64,000 bases of DNA from Allostreptomyces psammosilenae (GCF_013407765.1 NZ_JACBZD010000002.1:940001-1004000), one strand, 5' to 3'; shown: positions 40,835-48,475, counted from the first letter of the stretch. Made by a program: numbers and translations. Notes: a model not told the origin generated them from the sequence alone.

Positions 40835-41208
40835 CCGGAATCCCCGCGCTCCGGTGGCCGCGGGTCCCGGTCCACCCGGCCCAGCCGCAGGTGCTCGGCG
40901 TGGTAGACGGCCTCGTCGAGCAGCTGCGCCACGTGGTCGTCGTACAGGGAGTACACGATGCTGCGACCGTCACGCTCGCCCACCACCAGGCCCAGCGTCC
41001 GCAACAGCCGCAACTGGTGGGAGACGGCGGACTGCTCCATCCCGATCGCCTCGGAGAGCGCCCCCACGGTGGCCGGCCCCTGCCGCAGCCGCCCCAGGAT
41101 GAGCAGCCGGCTGGGGGTGGACAGCGCCTGCATCGCGGCGGCCACGGCCTTGGCGGTCTCCGCGTCGAGGCGTGCCGCTGCCGCGCGCCCCGCTGCTCCG
41201 TGACCCAT
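40831..41208 (-). CDS. ArsR/SmtB-family regulator
   Basis: The 125-residue winged-helix protein has MQALSTPSRLLILGRLRQGP (helix 1-2), SEAIGMEQSAVSHQLRLLRTLGLVVGERDG (recognition helix) and the beta-wing SIVYSLYDDHVAQLLDEAVYHAEH. The canonical alpha3 Cys metal site (ELCVCDL) is absent. The C-terminal DDHVAQLLDEAVYHAEH contains Asp, His and Glu residues like the alpha5 Zn/Ni site (D-x-H...H-x-x-E/H) of SmtB, CzrA and KmtR-type sensors, so metal sensing is plausible. ATG 41208. It is first gene of an operon with the phosphatase-like gene, which it probably autoregulates. Confidence 0.9.
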   Translation of the reverse strand: MGHGAAGRAAAARLDAETAKAVAAAMQALSTPSRLLILGRLRQGPATVGALSEAIGMEQSAVSHQLRLLRTLGLVVGERDGRSIVYSLYDDHVAQLLDEAVYHAEHLRLGRVDRDPRPPERGDSG

Positions 41209-41222
41209 GGCGGTCAGTGTAT

Positions 41223-41262
41223 GTGGTCGCCCGCCCGACGTCCCGAACGGGCGGGCGACCAC
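41223..41262. terminator. Perfect 15-bp inverted repeat, likely terminator
   Basis: GTGGTCGCCCGCCCG (41223-41237) pairs with CGGGCGGGCGACCAC (41248-41262) around a 10-nt loop. It follows the SnoaL-like gene on the minus strand and lies just before the ArsR start, so it may separate the two units. Confidence 0.65.
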
Positions 41263-41293
41263 CCGGGGGAAGCCCTCCGGGGCGTGGTCATTG

Positions 41294-41341
41294 GCGGACG
41301 CGGTGGACGCGGCGGACGCGGCGGACGCGGCGGGGGCGGGC
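41294..41341. repeat. 9-bp tandem repeat
   Basis: Five imperfect units of GCGGACGCG lie between the SnoaL-like gene and the ArsR gene. In translation they would give Ala-Asp-Ala runs, but no gene is supported. Confidence 0.6.
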
Positions 41342-41389
41342 CGCCCGGCCGGCGACCCGCCCCCTACCGCGTCCCGCCGCGCCGGCGGC

Positions 41390-41869
41390 TCACCTGCGGT
41401 GGTCGTGGGTGATCCGCCGGCAGCGCACCAGCAGCTCCTCCGACTGCAGCGCGAGGTAGTCCCGGACGACGGCGGCCGGGCCGGGGACCGGCCGTCCGTC
41501 GGCGTGGACGGTGTGGATCAGCGTGTAGTGGGTGGCCTTGACGGTGCCGCCGTCCTGCGGCTCGACGTTGATCATGCCGATCCAGTGCCGCTGCTGGACC
41601 GGCTCGTCACCGAACTTGCGCCGGCGGAACTCGCGCAGGTGGTCGGCGATCCCGGAGCGGGTGCTGATCGGGGCGGCGGCGTGCGCGTAGGAGAACTGCG
41701 CGTCCTCGGTGAAGGTGGCCGCGAACCCCTCGAAATCGGCCGCGTCGAGGGCGTGCATCTGTACCGCGTACAACTGCTGCACGCGGGTGTACAGGTCGCC
41801 GAAGGACCAGGTGAGGATCCGCGGGAGCGGCGCGGCGAGCGGAGCGGGAACGGCGGGCATGGCGGACAT
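41390..41869 (-). CDS. SnoaL/NTF2-like protein
   Basis: The 159-residue protein fits the NTF2-like cone fold: LYTRVQQLYAVQMHALDAADFEGFAATFTEDAQFSYAHAAAPISTRSGIADHLREFRRR, then RHWIGMINVEPQDGGTVKATHYTLIHTV and a charged end. Members include polyketide cyclases, isomerases and hydroxylation-associated beta-subunit-like proteins. ATG 41869 has GGAAGG 6-11 nt upstream. Next to an O-methyltransferase on the same strand (123 bp upstream), it may take part in aromatic compound metabolism, but that is weak inference. Confidence 0.85.
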   Translation of the reverse strand: MSAMPAVPAPLAAPLPRILTWSFGDLYTRVQQLYAVQMHALDAADFEGFAATFTEDAQFSYAHAAAPISTRSGIADHLREFRRRKFGDEPVQQRHWIGMINVEPQDGGTVKATHYTLIHTVHADGRPVPGPAAVVRDYLALQSEELLVRCRRITHDHRR

Positions 41870-41992
41870 CGGGGCCTTCCGTGGCTGGAGCGGGTGATTG
41901 CGGCGCATGCTCCTAGCGGCGGCTCGCGCGCCGCTCGAAACCCCCTGGACCGACGGCGCGCCCCGGCCGGCGGCCCGCGCCACCCGCCGGCT

Positions 41993-42661
41993 TCACCCGG
42001 TGACCAGCGCGATCGCGAAGCCGTCGTAGCCCTTCGCGCCCACGGTCTGCAGCGCGGTGGCGCTCAGCCGGGGCTCCGCGGCCATCAGCTCGGTGAACCG
42101 CCGCACCCCCCGCACCCCCGGATCCGTGCTGTCCGGATCGACCACCTCGCCGCCGCGCACCACGTTGTCCCCGATGATCAGGCTGCCGGGGCGGGTCAGC
42201 CGCAGCGCCCAGGCCAGGTACTCCGGGTTGTTCGGCTTGTCGGCGTCGATGAAGACCACGTCGAAGGAGCCGTAGCCCTCCTCCACCAGCCGGGGGAGGG
42301 ACTCCAGCGCCGGACCGGTGCGGATCTCCACCACCCCGCTCAGGTCGGCCCGCCAGATGTTGGCCCGGGCCACCTCGGCGTGCCGCGGATCCGCCTCCAG
42401 GCTGACCAGCCGGCCGCCGACGGGCAGCGCCCGGGCGAGCCAGATGGTGCTGTAGCCGCCCAGCGTGCCGATCTCCAGGATCCGGCGCGCGCCCTGCAGC
42501 CGGGCCAGCAGGTTCAGCAGCCTGCCCTGGTTGGGCGCCACCTGGTGCGGCGGCAGGCCGGCCGCCTCGCTGGCCGCCAGCACCTCCTCCAGCACGGGGT
42601 CGGGCGGCACCAGCAGGCCGTTGAAGTAGTCGTCCACCTCGGTCCACCGGGCCGGTGTCAT
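41993..42661 (-). CDS. Class I SAM O-methyltransferase (CCoAOMT-like)
   Basis: The 222-residue protein has motif I ILEIGTLGGYSTIWLARAL, motif II GRLVSLEADPRHAEVARANI and the divalent-metal and catalytic region FDVVFIDADKPNNPEY, followed by LIIGDNVVRGGEVVDP. This matches the metal-dependent catechol / caffeoyl-CoA O-methyltransferase family (Pfam Methyltransf_3), which methylates vicinal hydroxyls using S-adenosylmethionine. ATG 42661 with GGGAGG 9 nt upstream. It is divergent from the HxlR-peroxiredoxin gene, with a dyad in the shared 103-bp promoter region, so it is the prime candidate target of that regulator. Confidence 0.93.
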   Translation of the reverse strand: MTPARWTEVDDYFNGLLVPPDPVLEEVLAASEAAGLPPHQVAPNQGRLLNLLARLQGARRILEIGTLGGYSTIWLARALPVGGRLVSLEADPRHAEVARANIWRADLSGVVEIRTGPALESLPRLVEEGYGSFDVVFIDADKPNNPEYLAWALRLTRPGSLIIGDNVVRGGEVVDPDSTDPGVRGVRRFTELMAAEPRLSATALQTVGAKGYDGFAIALVTG

Positions 42662-42678
42662 ACGGGCGCCTCCCAAGA

Positions 42679-42715
42679 GTTCCCTTTGAAAACCCACTGA
42701 GTCTCGAAAAGGAAC
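42679..42715. promoter_or_regulatory. Dyad between O-methyltransferase and HxlR genes
   Basis: GTTCCCTTT (42679-42687) and AAAAGGAAC (42707-42715) form an inverted repeat with one mismatch and a 19-nt spacer, in an A+T-richer patch. TACTAT at 42717-42722 could be the -10 of the HxlR gene. It is a candidate HxlR operator controlling both divergent genes. Confidence 0.5.
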
Positions 42716-42764
42716 CTACTATGCGGGGCATGACGCCGTACAGCCTCCCCGCGGGCCCGCGCCG

Positions 42765-43640
42765 ATGACCCGCCGACGGATCGCCGACGACACCTGCGGC
42801 ATCGCCCAGGCCGCCGCGGTGCTCGGCGACTGGTGGAGCCTGCTGGTGGTGCGCGAGATCGCCCGCGGCCACCGCCGCTTCGACGAGCTCGCCGCCGAGC
42901 TCGCCATCTCCCGCAAGGTGCTCACCGAGCGCCTGCGGCACCTGACCGAGGCCGGCGTGCTCTTCCGGCGCCCGTACCAGACGGGGCCGGTGCGCCACGA
43001 GTACCTGCTCACCGACCGGGGCCGGGCCTTCCTCCCCGCGCTCGTCGCCATGCAGGACTGGGCCGACCAGTGGCTGCTCGGCGACGGCGCGCTCACCGCC
43101 ACCACCGAGCCGTCCAGCGCCGAGGCCGCCCGCGTCCACGCCCTGGTCGGCGAGGGCGTCCCCGCCGATCTGGCGCTGCCCGGCGCCGACGGCGCCCCGC
43201 ACGACGTGGTCTCCCCGACCGCCCGCGCCACCGTGCTGTTCACCTATCCCGGCACCGGCATCCCCAGCCCCCTGCCCGCCGGCTGGTCCGACATCCCCGG
43301 CGCCGTCGGTTGCACCCTGGAGAACCGGCTGTTCCGCGACGCCTGGCCGGCCTTCCGGGAGGCCGACGTGGCCGTGCGCGGCGTCAGCACCCAGCGTCCC
43401 GACGAGCAGGCGGCCTTCGCCGCCGCCGAGGCCGTGCCCTTCCCCCTGCTCTCCGACCAGGACCTGCGCCTGGCCGCCGCCCTGCGGCTGCCCACCTTCC
43501 GCGCCGACCAGCGGCTGCGGCTGAAGCGGCTCGTCCTCGTCATCGGCCCGGACCGGACCGTCCGGCACGCCCGCTACCCGGTCGTCGACATCCCCGGCGC
43601 CGTCGAGGAGGCCCTGCGGCTGGCCGGCGCCCCGTGCTGA
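42765..43640 (+). CDS. HxlR-type regulator fused to a peroxiredoxin domain
   Basis: The 291-residue protein has an N-terminal HxlR winged helix (CGIAQAAAVLGDWWSLLVVREIARGHRRFDELAAELAISRKVLTERLRHL is one continuous HxlR signature, residues about 11-60). A C-terminal AhpC/TSA-like domain (about 130-285) follows. In the latter, VGCTLENRLFRDAW matches the G-C-T-x-E-x-x-x-F-R-D active-site motif of BCP/PrxQ peroxiredoxins. The peroxidatic Cys is kept but the neighbouring resolving Cys is replaced by Arg. The N-terminal conserved Cys of HxlR redox sensors (DDTCGIA) is also present. It probably senses peroxide or electrophiles through Cys. Start ATG 42765; the ribosome-binding site is weak. Confidence 0.88.
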   Translation: MTRRRIADDTCGIAQAAAVLGDWWSLLVVREIARGHRRFDELAAELAISRKVLTERLRHLTEAGVLFRRPYQTGPVRHEYLLTDRGRAFLPALVAMQDWADQWLLGDGALTATTEPSSAEAARVHALVGEGVPADLALPGADGAPHDVVSPTARATVLFTYPGTGIPSPLPAGWSDIPGAVGCTLENRLFRDAWPAFREADVAVRGVSTQRPDEQAAFAAAEAVPFPLLSDQDLRLAAALRLPTFRADQRLRLKRLVLVIGPDRTVRHARYPVVDIPGAVEEALRLAGAPC

Positions 43641-43730
43641 CCGCCTCCCCCCGCCGACCGCCCCCGGTGCCGTTGACCGCTGCCCCCGCCGCCCGCTCCA
43701 CCGCCGACCCCTCCCGTCGCCGGAACGACG

Positions 43731-43773
43731 ACCGGGCCCCGGCCCCCTGGACGTCAGGGGACCGGGGCCCGGT
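43731..43773. terminator. Strong bidirectional terminator hairpin
   Basis: A stem of ACCGGGCCCCGG (43731-43742) plus CCCCTG (43744-43749) pairs with CAGGGG (43755-43760) plus CCGGGGCCCGGT (43762-43773), with a 5-nt loop and symmetric one-base bulges. It lies between the convergent HxlR-peroxiredoxin and M6 protease genes. Confidence 0.85.
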
Positions 43774-43838
43774 GCGGGCGCCCCACCGGACCGGTCCGCC
43801 CCCTCACCGGGAGCGGCGGCGTCCGGCGCGGCGGTGGG

Positions 43839-46232
43839 TCAGCGCCTGGCCGGTCCGACCTCGATGGTCATCCGGTCGCCGCTGGGGGAGACACCGGTGA
43901 GCTTGATCACCGTGCCGGTGTCCGGAACCCGCACGCTGCCGCCCGGGTTGGCCTCGTCGTAGTAGACGCCGTTGTGGTCGTCGAAGACCGACACCCCGCG
44001 CTGGCTCGGCACGCGGGTCGGCACCCCGTTGCGGTGCAGCGTGAAGCCGTCGGTCCGCTCGAAGGAGAACGCCGAGTCGTACGACTGGATCCGGTTGCGC
44101 ATCACCGTGCCGTCGCTCCAGCGCAGCGCCCGCGGGTGGGCGTCCACCGGCAGCACCAGGCCCTGCCCCGGGTGCTCGCTGACGTTGTTGTCCAGCTGCG
44201 AGGTGTCCCACAGCCAGACCACCATCCCGTTCTGGTACGGGAAGCGCTCCACCCAGTCCGGGCGGGTGTTCGCCCAGCCGAAGTTGTACGGGCCGAGCTC
44301 CAGCGTCTCGTCGTAGGAGACGTACTGCCGGTTCTCCACGATGTAGAACTGCGGGTAGGTGTCGGTGATCGTGGCACCCACCCGGCTGAAGCCGCGCGGC
44401 GTCCAGCCGGCGTCGTCGCCCTCCGCGCCGTCGGCGAGGATCTCGGTGCCGTCCGCCGTGATGGAGATGGCGTCGGCGGTGAAGCCCTTCTCCGCCACCC
44501 CGCCGTCGGTGGTGTAGCGGAACCGCAGCAGCACGCTCTGCCCGGCGTAGGCGTCCAGCGGGAAGACCAGGTCGGTGTAGCCGCCCGAGGTGCCGTCCAG
44601 GGCGGGCCGGCCGGCGGAGTCACGGCCCAGCGGCCGGCCGCCGGCGGTGCCGTCCAGTGCCGTCCAGCTGGTGCCGCCGTTGGTGGAGACCTCGGTGTAG
44701 AGGTAGTCGTAGCCGGCCTCGATCTCCCACCAGCCCTTCAGGGAGAGCTGGGCGGTGGCGGCGCCGGTGAGGTCGACGGTGCGGGTCAGCGTGTTCGACA
44801 GGTCGTCGCCGCTGCCGCTCCACCACTGCGCGGAGCCCTCCGCCGGGACGGTGATCTCGGTGGTCACCTCCTTCTCCGGCAATTCGACGACGAGGGCCTG
44901 GTCGAGGCGGGTGTTGTACTCGCTGTACCCGAGGGTGTGCCGGGAGCGCGTCGCCGCCTGGGCGGTGTCGAAGTCCAGCCAGCCGAGCTGCAGCTTGTCC
45001 CAGGCGGTCAGGTCGCCGGGCAGGTCGCCGATCTCGTTGCCGCCGTCGTTCAGCCAGGAACCCGAGGACATCAGCGACCAGAACCCGGTGGAGTTCTCGC
45101 CGCCCGCGGTGTCGTAGAGGTCCGGCAGGCCCAGGTCGTGGCCGTACTCGTGCACGAAGACGCCCAGGCCGCCGTTCTCCGGCTGCATGGTGTAGTCGCC
45201 GATCCAGATGCCGGTGTCGCCGACCTGGGTGCCGCCGAGCAGGTTGCCCTCCGGCCCGGTGCTGCCGGCCGAGGTGCCGTAGGCGTACCAGCGGTGCGCC
45301 CAGATGGCGTCCTCGCCCTCGGCGCCGCCGCCCGCCGACTCGTCCTCGCCGGCGTGCACGATCTGGAAGTGGTCGATGTAGCCGTCGGACTCGTCGAAGT
45401 TGCCGTCGGCGTCGTGGTCGTAGCGGTCCCAGACGTCGAACTCGGCCAGCTCGGCGCGGATCTGCTCGGGCGTGGCGCCGGCGGCCTCGCGGTCGGCCAC
45501 CCACTGGTTGGCGGCGTCCCGCACCAGGTCCCAGACGGTGGCGCAGACGTTGGAGCCGCAGTCGTTGTTGCCGTACCGGGCCTCGTTGTAGGGGACGCGC
45601 ACCCAGTCGGTGACCGTCCCCTCCACGCTGTAGCGGCCCGAGGACTGCCGCTCGAAGTAGGTGGCGACCGAGTGGCCGTCCTGCGCGAAGTAGAGGTCCT
45701 GGTAGTGGGCCTGGTTGTAGTCGGCCTGCCAGATGGTGGAGTTGTCCACCGAGCGGTCCGGCTCGGCGATCTCGTTGTGCTGCGGGCCCGGGGTGCCGCC
45801 GTAGGTCTCGGTCACCTGGTCGTCGAACTCGGCCAGGATCACGAAGATGCGGTCGGTCGCCTCGCGGCCGAGCTCGACGTACTTGCCGTCGTCCAGCCGC
45901 ACGCGCCGGGACTGCGCGCTGCGCTCGACCTCGGCCTCGCCCGAGGCCAGGGCCTGCACGGCGGCGGCGCGCTCGGCGTTCACCTGGTCGGTGAGCGGGC
46001 CCTTGAGGTCGTGGACGGGCTCCGCGGCGCCGGTGCCGGGCGCGTGCGCGCCGTCGGGGGCCACTGCGCCGCCCACGGGGGTGGCGGCGGAGTCGGCCGC
46101 GGCGGATGCCGGCGCGGACGCGGATGAGGGGGAGACGGCGGATGCCTGGGCGGGCAGCGCCGTCGCGGTCAGCGCGGCGGCCACGGTGACGGCCGCCAGC
46201 AGTGATCGCCGTATGCCCCGGGATTCCTTCAC
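43839..46232 (-). CDS. Secreted M6-family metalloprotease (immune inhibitor A-like)
   Basis: The 797-residue protein has an N-terminal signal peptide (RRSLLAAVTVAAALTATALPAQASA, cleavage near residue 32) and an Ala/Ser-rich propeptide. The M6 catalytic domain has the zinc motif FVHEYGHDLGLPDLYD (HExxHxxGxxD, about residue 355), preceded by the typical DHFQIVHAGEDESAGGG. Downstream are jelly-roll-type domains (WWEIEAGYDYLYTEVSTNGGTSWTAL) and a second M6-like C-terminal segment (YIVENRQYVSYDETL). It degrades extracellular proteins; homologues cleave antibacterial peptides or participate in mycelial lysis. GTG 46232 follows AAGGGAA by 11 nt. Confidence 0.93.
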   Translation of the reverse strand: MKESRGIRRSLLAAVTVAAALTATALPAQASAVSPSSASAPASAAADSAATPVGGAVAPDGAHAPGTGAAEPVHDLKGPLTDQVNAERAAAVQALASGEAEVERSAQSRRVRLDDGKYVELGREATDRIFVILAEFDDQVTETYGGTPGPQHNEIAEPDRSVDNSTIWQADYNQAHYQDLYFAQDGHSVATYFERQSSGRYSVEGTVTDWVRVPYNEARYGNNDCGSNVCATVWDLVRDAANQWVADREAAGATPEQIRAELAEFDVWDRYDHDADGNFDESDGYIDHFQIVHAGEDESAGGGAEGEDAIWAHRWYAYGTSAGSTGPEGNLLGGTQVGDTGIWIGDYTMQPENGGLGVFVHEYGHDLGLPDLYDTAGGENSTGFWSLMSSGSWLNDGGNEIGDLPGDLTAWDKLQLGWLDFDTAQAATRSRHTLGYSEYNTRLDQALVVELPEKEVTTEITVPAEGSAQWWSGSGDDLSNTLTRTVDLTGAATAQLSLKGWWEIEAGYDYLYTEVSTNGGTSWTALDGTAGGRPLGRDSAGRPALDGTSGGYTDLVFPLDAYAGQSVLLRFRYTTDGGVAEKGFTADAISITADGTEILADGAEGDDAGWTPRGFSRVGATITDTYPQFYIVENRQYVSYDETLELGPYNFGWANTRPDWVERFPYQNGMVVWLWDTSQLDNNVSEHPGQGLVLPVDAHPRALRWSDGTVMRNRIQSYDSAFSFERTDGFTLHRNGVPTRVPSQRGVSVFDDHNGVYYDEANPGGSVRVPDTGTVIKLTGVSPSGDRMTIEVGPARR

Positions 46233-46339
46233 GGTGCGAAGTTCCCTTCTGTTGCCGGATGAGGCCGGCTCAGACCGGCGCTCCGACAGGGGCGGCGACG
46301 GCCTGGGCTCCGCCCGTATCTTCATCAGACAATCAGCTC

Positions 46340-46441
46340 ATGGACAGCCCTCGGTGTGAACATGGCGATAAGAAAACGTGTCAGTGGTGCTTCCCGATAG
46401 GGAATGCGACGGAAGGTCCGCTTTCTTCTCCGCGCGTGTGA
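46340..46441 (+). CDS. Possible 33-residue CxH/CxxC microprotein
   Basis: A short ATG-initiated ORF encodes MDSPRCEHGDKKTCQWCFPI and 13 more residues. The spacing Cys-x-His ... Cys-x-x-Cys resembles a minimal zinc site. No ribosome-binding site is visible and it lies in the divergent upstream region of the protease gene, so it could be chance. Confidence 0.2.
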   Translation: MDSPRCEHGDKKTCQWCFPIGNATEGPLSSPRV

Positions 46442-46943
46442 TGCGGCGCGAGTGACGGAATGTGATTCAACGCCGGGTACTCGACGCGGAGGGTGAGCGG
46501 GGCCGCGACGCCGTGGCGCCCCCGGATCGGCCGGCCGCGCAGGGGGCTGGGGAGGGTGGGGGAGGTGCCGCCGGGCTCGGGTCGGCTCGGCCGCCGGGGC
46601 CGGAAGCGGGGTCGTTTGCTGGGCTGTGGCCGGGCTGGTTCGCCGGGGGCGGGGGCGGGGGCGGGCTGGTTCGCCCGGGCCGAGGTCGGGGCCGGGATGG
46701 TTCGCTGTGGCTGTGGCTGTGGCTGTGGCTGTGGCCGGACTGGTTCGTCGGGGCGCGGGGCCAAGCTGGTTCGCCCGATCCGAGGCCGAGGCCGAACTGG
46801 TTCGCCGGGGCCGGGGCCAAGCTGGTTCGGCGGGGGGAGGGCCAACTGTGCTCGCCCGCCTAGGCTGCGCCGGTGCTCACCCTCCTCCGCGCGGCATCGG
46901 CCGTCGCCGGCCGGCGGGCATCACCTGTCATGCGCCTGTAGGG

Positions 46944-47054
46944 AGTTGTCCACAGGAGCGAGGTCGGGGCTGTCCTTCGCAGTGGGGCGGGTGGGATCCT
47001 GAAGAAGGGGCTCGTCGTCCCCCTGGGGTGGGGGCATGGGGAGAAAGGTTTCGG
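46944..47054 (+). repeat. Dispersed DnaA-box-type element, copy D (array unit 1)
   Basis: TTGTCCACA (46947-46955), the high-G+C DnaA-box form, is 46 nt from GGGATCCTGAA (46993-47003). The 3' part differs from copies A-C: AGGGGCTCGTCGTCCC and GGGGAGAAAGGTTTCGG, shared with copies E and F. Confidence 0.82.
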
Positions 47055-47064
47055 TCCCCGTGTG

Positions 47065-47175
47065 GAGTTATCCACAGGGCCGAGCTTGGGGCTGCCCCTC
47101 GCTGTGAGGGGGGTGGGATCCTGAAAAAGGGGCTCATCGTCCCACAGGGTAGGGGGACGGGGAGAAAGGTTTCGG
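47065..47175 (+). repeat. Dispersed DnaA-box-type element, copy E (array unit 2)
   Basis: TTATCCACA (47068-47076) is 47 nt from GGGATCCTGA (47115-47124). It follows copy D at 121 bp and is nearly identical to copy F (GGGCCGAGCTTGGGGCTG in both). Confidence 0.85.
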
Positions 47176-47187
47176 TGCGCCTGTGTG

Positions 47188-47300
47188 GAGTTATCCACAG
47201 GGCCGAGCTTGGGGCTGTCCTTCGCTGTGAGGGGGGTGGGATCCTGAAGAAGGGGCTCATCGTCCCCCCGGGGGTGGGGGCAAGGGGAGAAAGGTTCCGG
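47188..47300 (+). repeat. Dispersed DnaA-box-type element, copy F (array unit 3)
   Basis: TTATCCACA (47191-47199) is 47 nt from GGGATCCTGA (47238-47247). The period from copy E is 123 bp. The unit ends 4 bp from the XRE gene stop, so it would form that gene's immediate 3' untranslated region. Confidence 0.85.
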
Positions 47301-47304
47301 CGCG

Positions 47305-47868
47305 TCAGTGTGGGAGCACGGTCGGGCCTGCCGTCACCCCGGTCGCGTGCCCGGTCGAGTGCCCGGGCGCGTGCCCGGGCGCGTGCCCGGCCGAGCGTGT
47401 GACCGAGCGCCCGGGAAGGTGGCCGCTACCCCGGCCGAGCGCCCAGCCGGTGAGCAGCCCCGCGAGGAAGGCCAGCGCCACCACACCGACCACGGCGCGG
47501 AAGGAAACGGGGGAGGCCGCGGCGAGCAGCCGCCCCCCGGTCGGCTCCGCCTCCGCCCCGACCACGGCGTCCTCCCCCGGCCCGGCCGGCCGGCGCCCCC
47601 GCGCGGGCTGCGCCCGTACCGCCAACTCCCACAGCACGAGCAGCCGGTCCGGCCGGACCCCCACGGCCTGGGCGAACGAGGCCACGGCCTGGCGTGGCGG
47701 CAGGTTCTTGCCGTTGAGGTACCGCTCCCACGACGACTTGCTGTACGGCGTGCGCTCCGCCAGCGCCGTCAGTGTCAGCCCGCTGCGCGCGCGCAACCGC
47801 CGCAGGCTGTCGGCCAGTTCCCGGGCGCTCTCGGACGCCCCCTCCTCCGCGTCACGTCGCCGCGACAC
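47305..47868 (-). CDS. XRE-type HTH protein with TM helix
   Basis: The 187-residue protein has a Cro/C1-type HTH (SARELADSLRRLRARSGLTLTALAERTPYSKSSWERYLNGKNLPPRQAV is one continuous domain, about 17-70). A variable linker and one TM helix (FRAVVGVVALAFLAGLLTGWALG, about 128-150) follow. The outside tail is made of Gly-His-x-Pro/Thr repeats (GHAPGHAPGHSTGHATG). The layout recalls RodZ-like or membrane-bound regulators; Streptomyces has many of unknown target. GTG 47868 follows GGGGTGGGG. Confidence 0.82.
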   Translation of the reverse strand: MSRRRDAEEGASESARELADSLRRLRARSGLTLTALAERTPYSKSSWERYLNGKNLPPRQAVASFAQAVGVRPDRLLVLWELAVRAQPARGRRPAGPGEDAVVGAEAEPTGGRLLAAASPVSFRAVVGVVALAFLAGLLTGWALGRGSGHLPGRSVTRSAGHAPGHAPGHSTGHATGVTAGPTVLPH

Positions 47869-48475
47869 GCCCCACCCCCGTACTGTGCGGGAACCGTGCG
47901 GTCCCCAAGGGCCCCGGTGTCCGCGACGTTCCCCCGCGCGGGCCCCGTGGGCCGTCCCCGTGCGGCCCGGTCCCGGGCCGTTGTCCGGGGTCGAGTACAC
48001 CGGTTACTCCGCGTGAGCGGAAGGCGCACGACAGGCGGATCGGGGGCACACGCGGACGGCGTGTGCCCCCGATCCGTTCTCCGGCGCCCCCTGGGTGACG
48101 ATGCGACGGCGCCACCCCGCCGGACGGGTCCGCCCCCCTCGGCCGCGGGTCCGCGAGTCCCCCAACCTCTCGGACGCGCTTCGGTGGCGGTGGCGGGAGG
48201 GCTCCGGCTCGGCTTCCGGGGCCGACCGCCGAGGCCAGAGTGGACCGCGGGCGGCCGTGGCCGCCAGTGCGTTGGGACGGCGCGGGACGGGCGCGGCCGG
48301 TGGCCCGGGTGGGCGTTCGGCGGGGACGCGGCGGCGTGGGAAACGCGGGGACGGGAGGGGCTCGACGGACGGACGGGGGGCGGGGACGCCCACCGTGCAC
48401 GTCCCGCGCCTGTCACGCGCCGGCCGCGCCCACCGCGCCGGTGGGGTGGGGGCGGTGCGGCCGGGTGCGGGGTGG
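47869..48475. other. Intergenic region between carbonic anhydrase and XRE genes
   Basis: These 607 bases hold a perfect 18-bp hairpin (48036-48076) that probably ends the carbonic anhydrase transcript or isolates the XRE promoter. The rest is G+C-rich with no ORF that has both start signals and a recognisable product. Confidence 0.6.
48036..48076. terminator. Perfect 18-bp terminator-like hairpin
   Basis: CGGATCGGGGGCACACGC (48036-48053) and GCGTGTGCCCCCGATCCG (48059-48076) pair perfectly around a 5-nt loop, followed on the plus strand by TTCT. Confidence 0.8.

Larger units (their letters stand above)
46233..47304. other. Protease upstream region with minisatellite and triple repeat array
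   Basis: From left to right: the M6 protease promoter region, less G+C-rich (46300-46470), with one tiny ORF listed separately; then a tandem repeat based on GGCTGGTTCGCCGGGGCCG (about 46620-46845), including five GGCTGT hexamers at about 46707-46735; then three tandem copies (D, E, F) of the dispersed element (46944-47300), ending directly at the 3' end of the XRE gene. Confidence 0.7.

Noticed and set aside
29554-41869. The minus-strand block as a prophage or integrative element
   Set aside because: No integrase, transposase, phage gene, attachment-site repeat or tRNA boundary was found; the only tRNA in the window is at 10.4 kb.
46944-47300. DnaA-box cluster as a replication origin
   Set aside because: There is only one box per roughly 120 bp, no dnaA, dnaN or gyrB nearby, and no A+T-rich unwinding region. 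Streptomyces oriC carries many more boxes next to dnaA.
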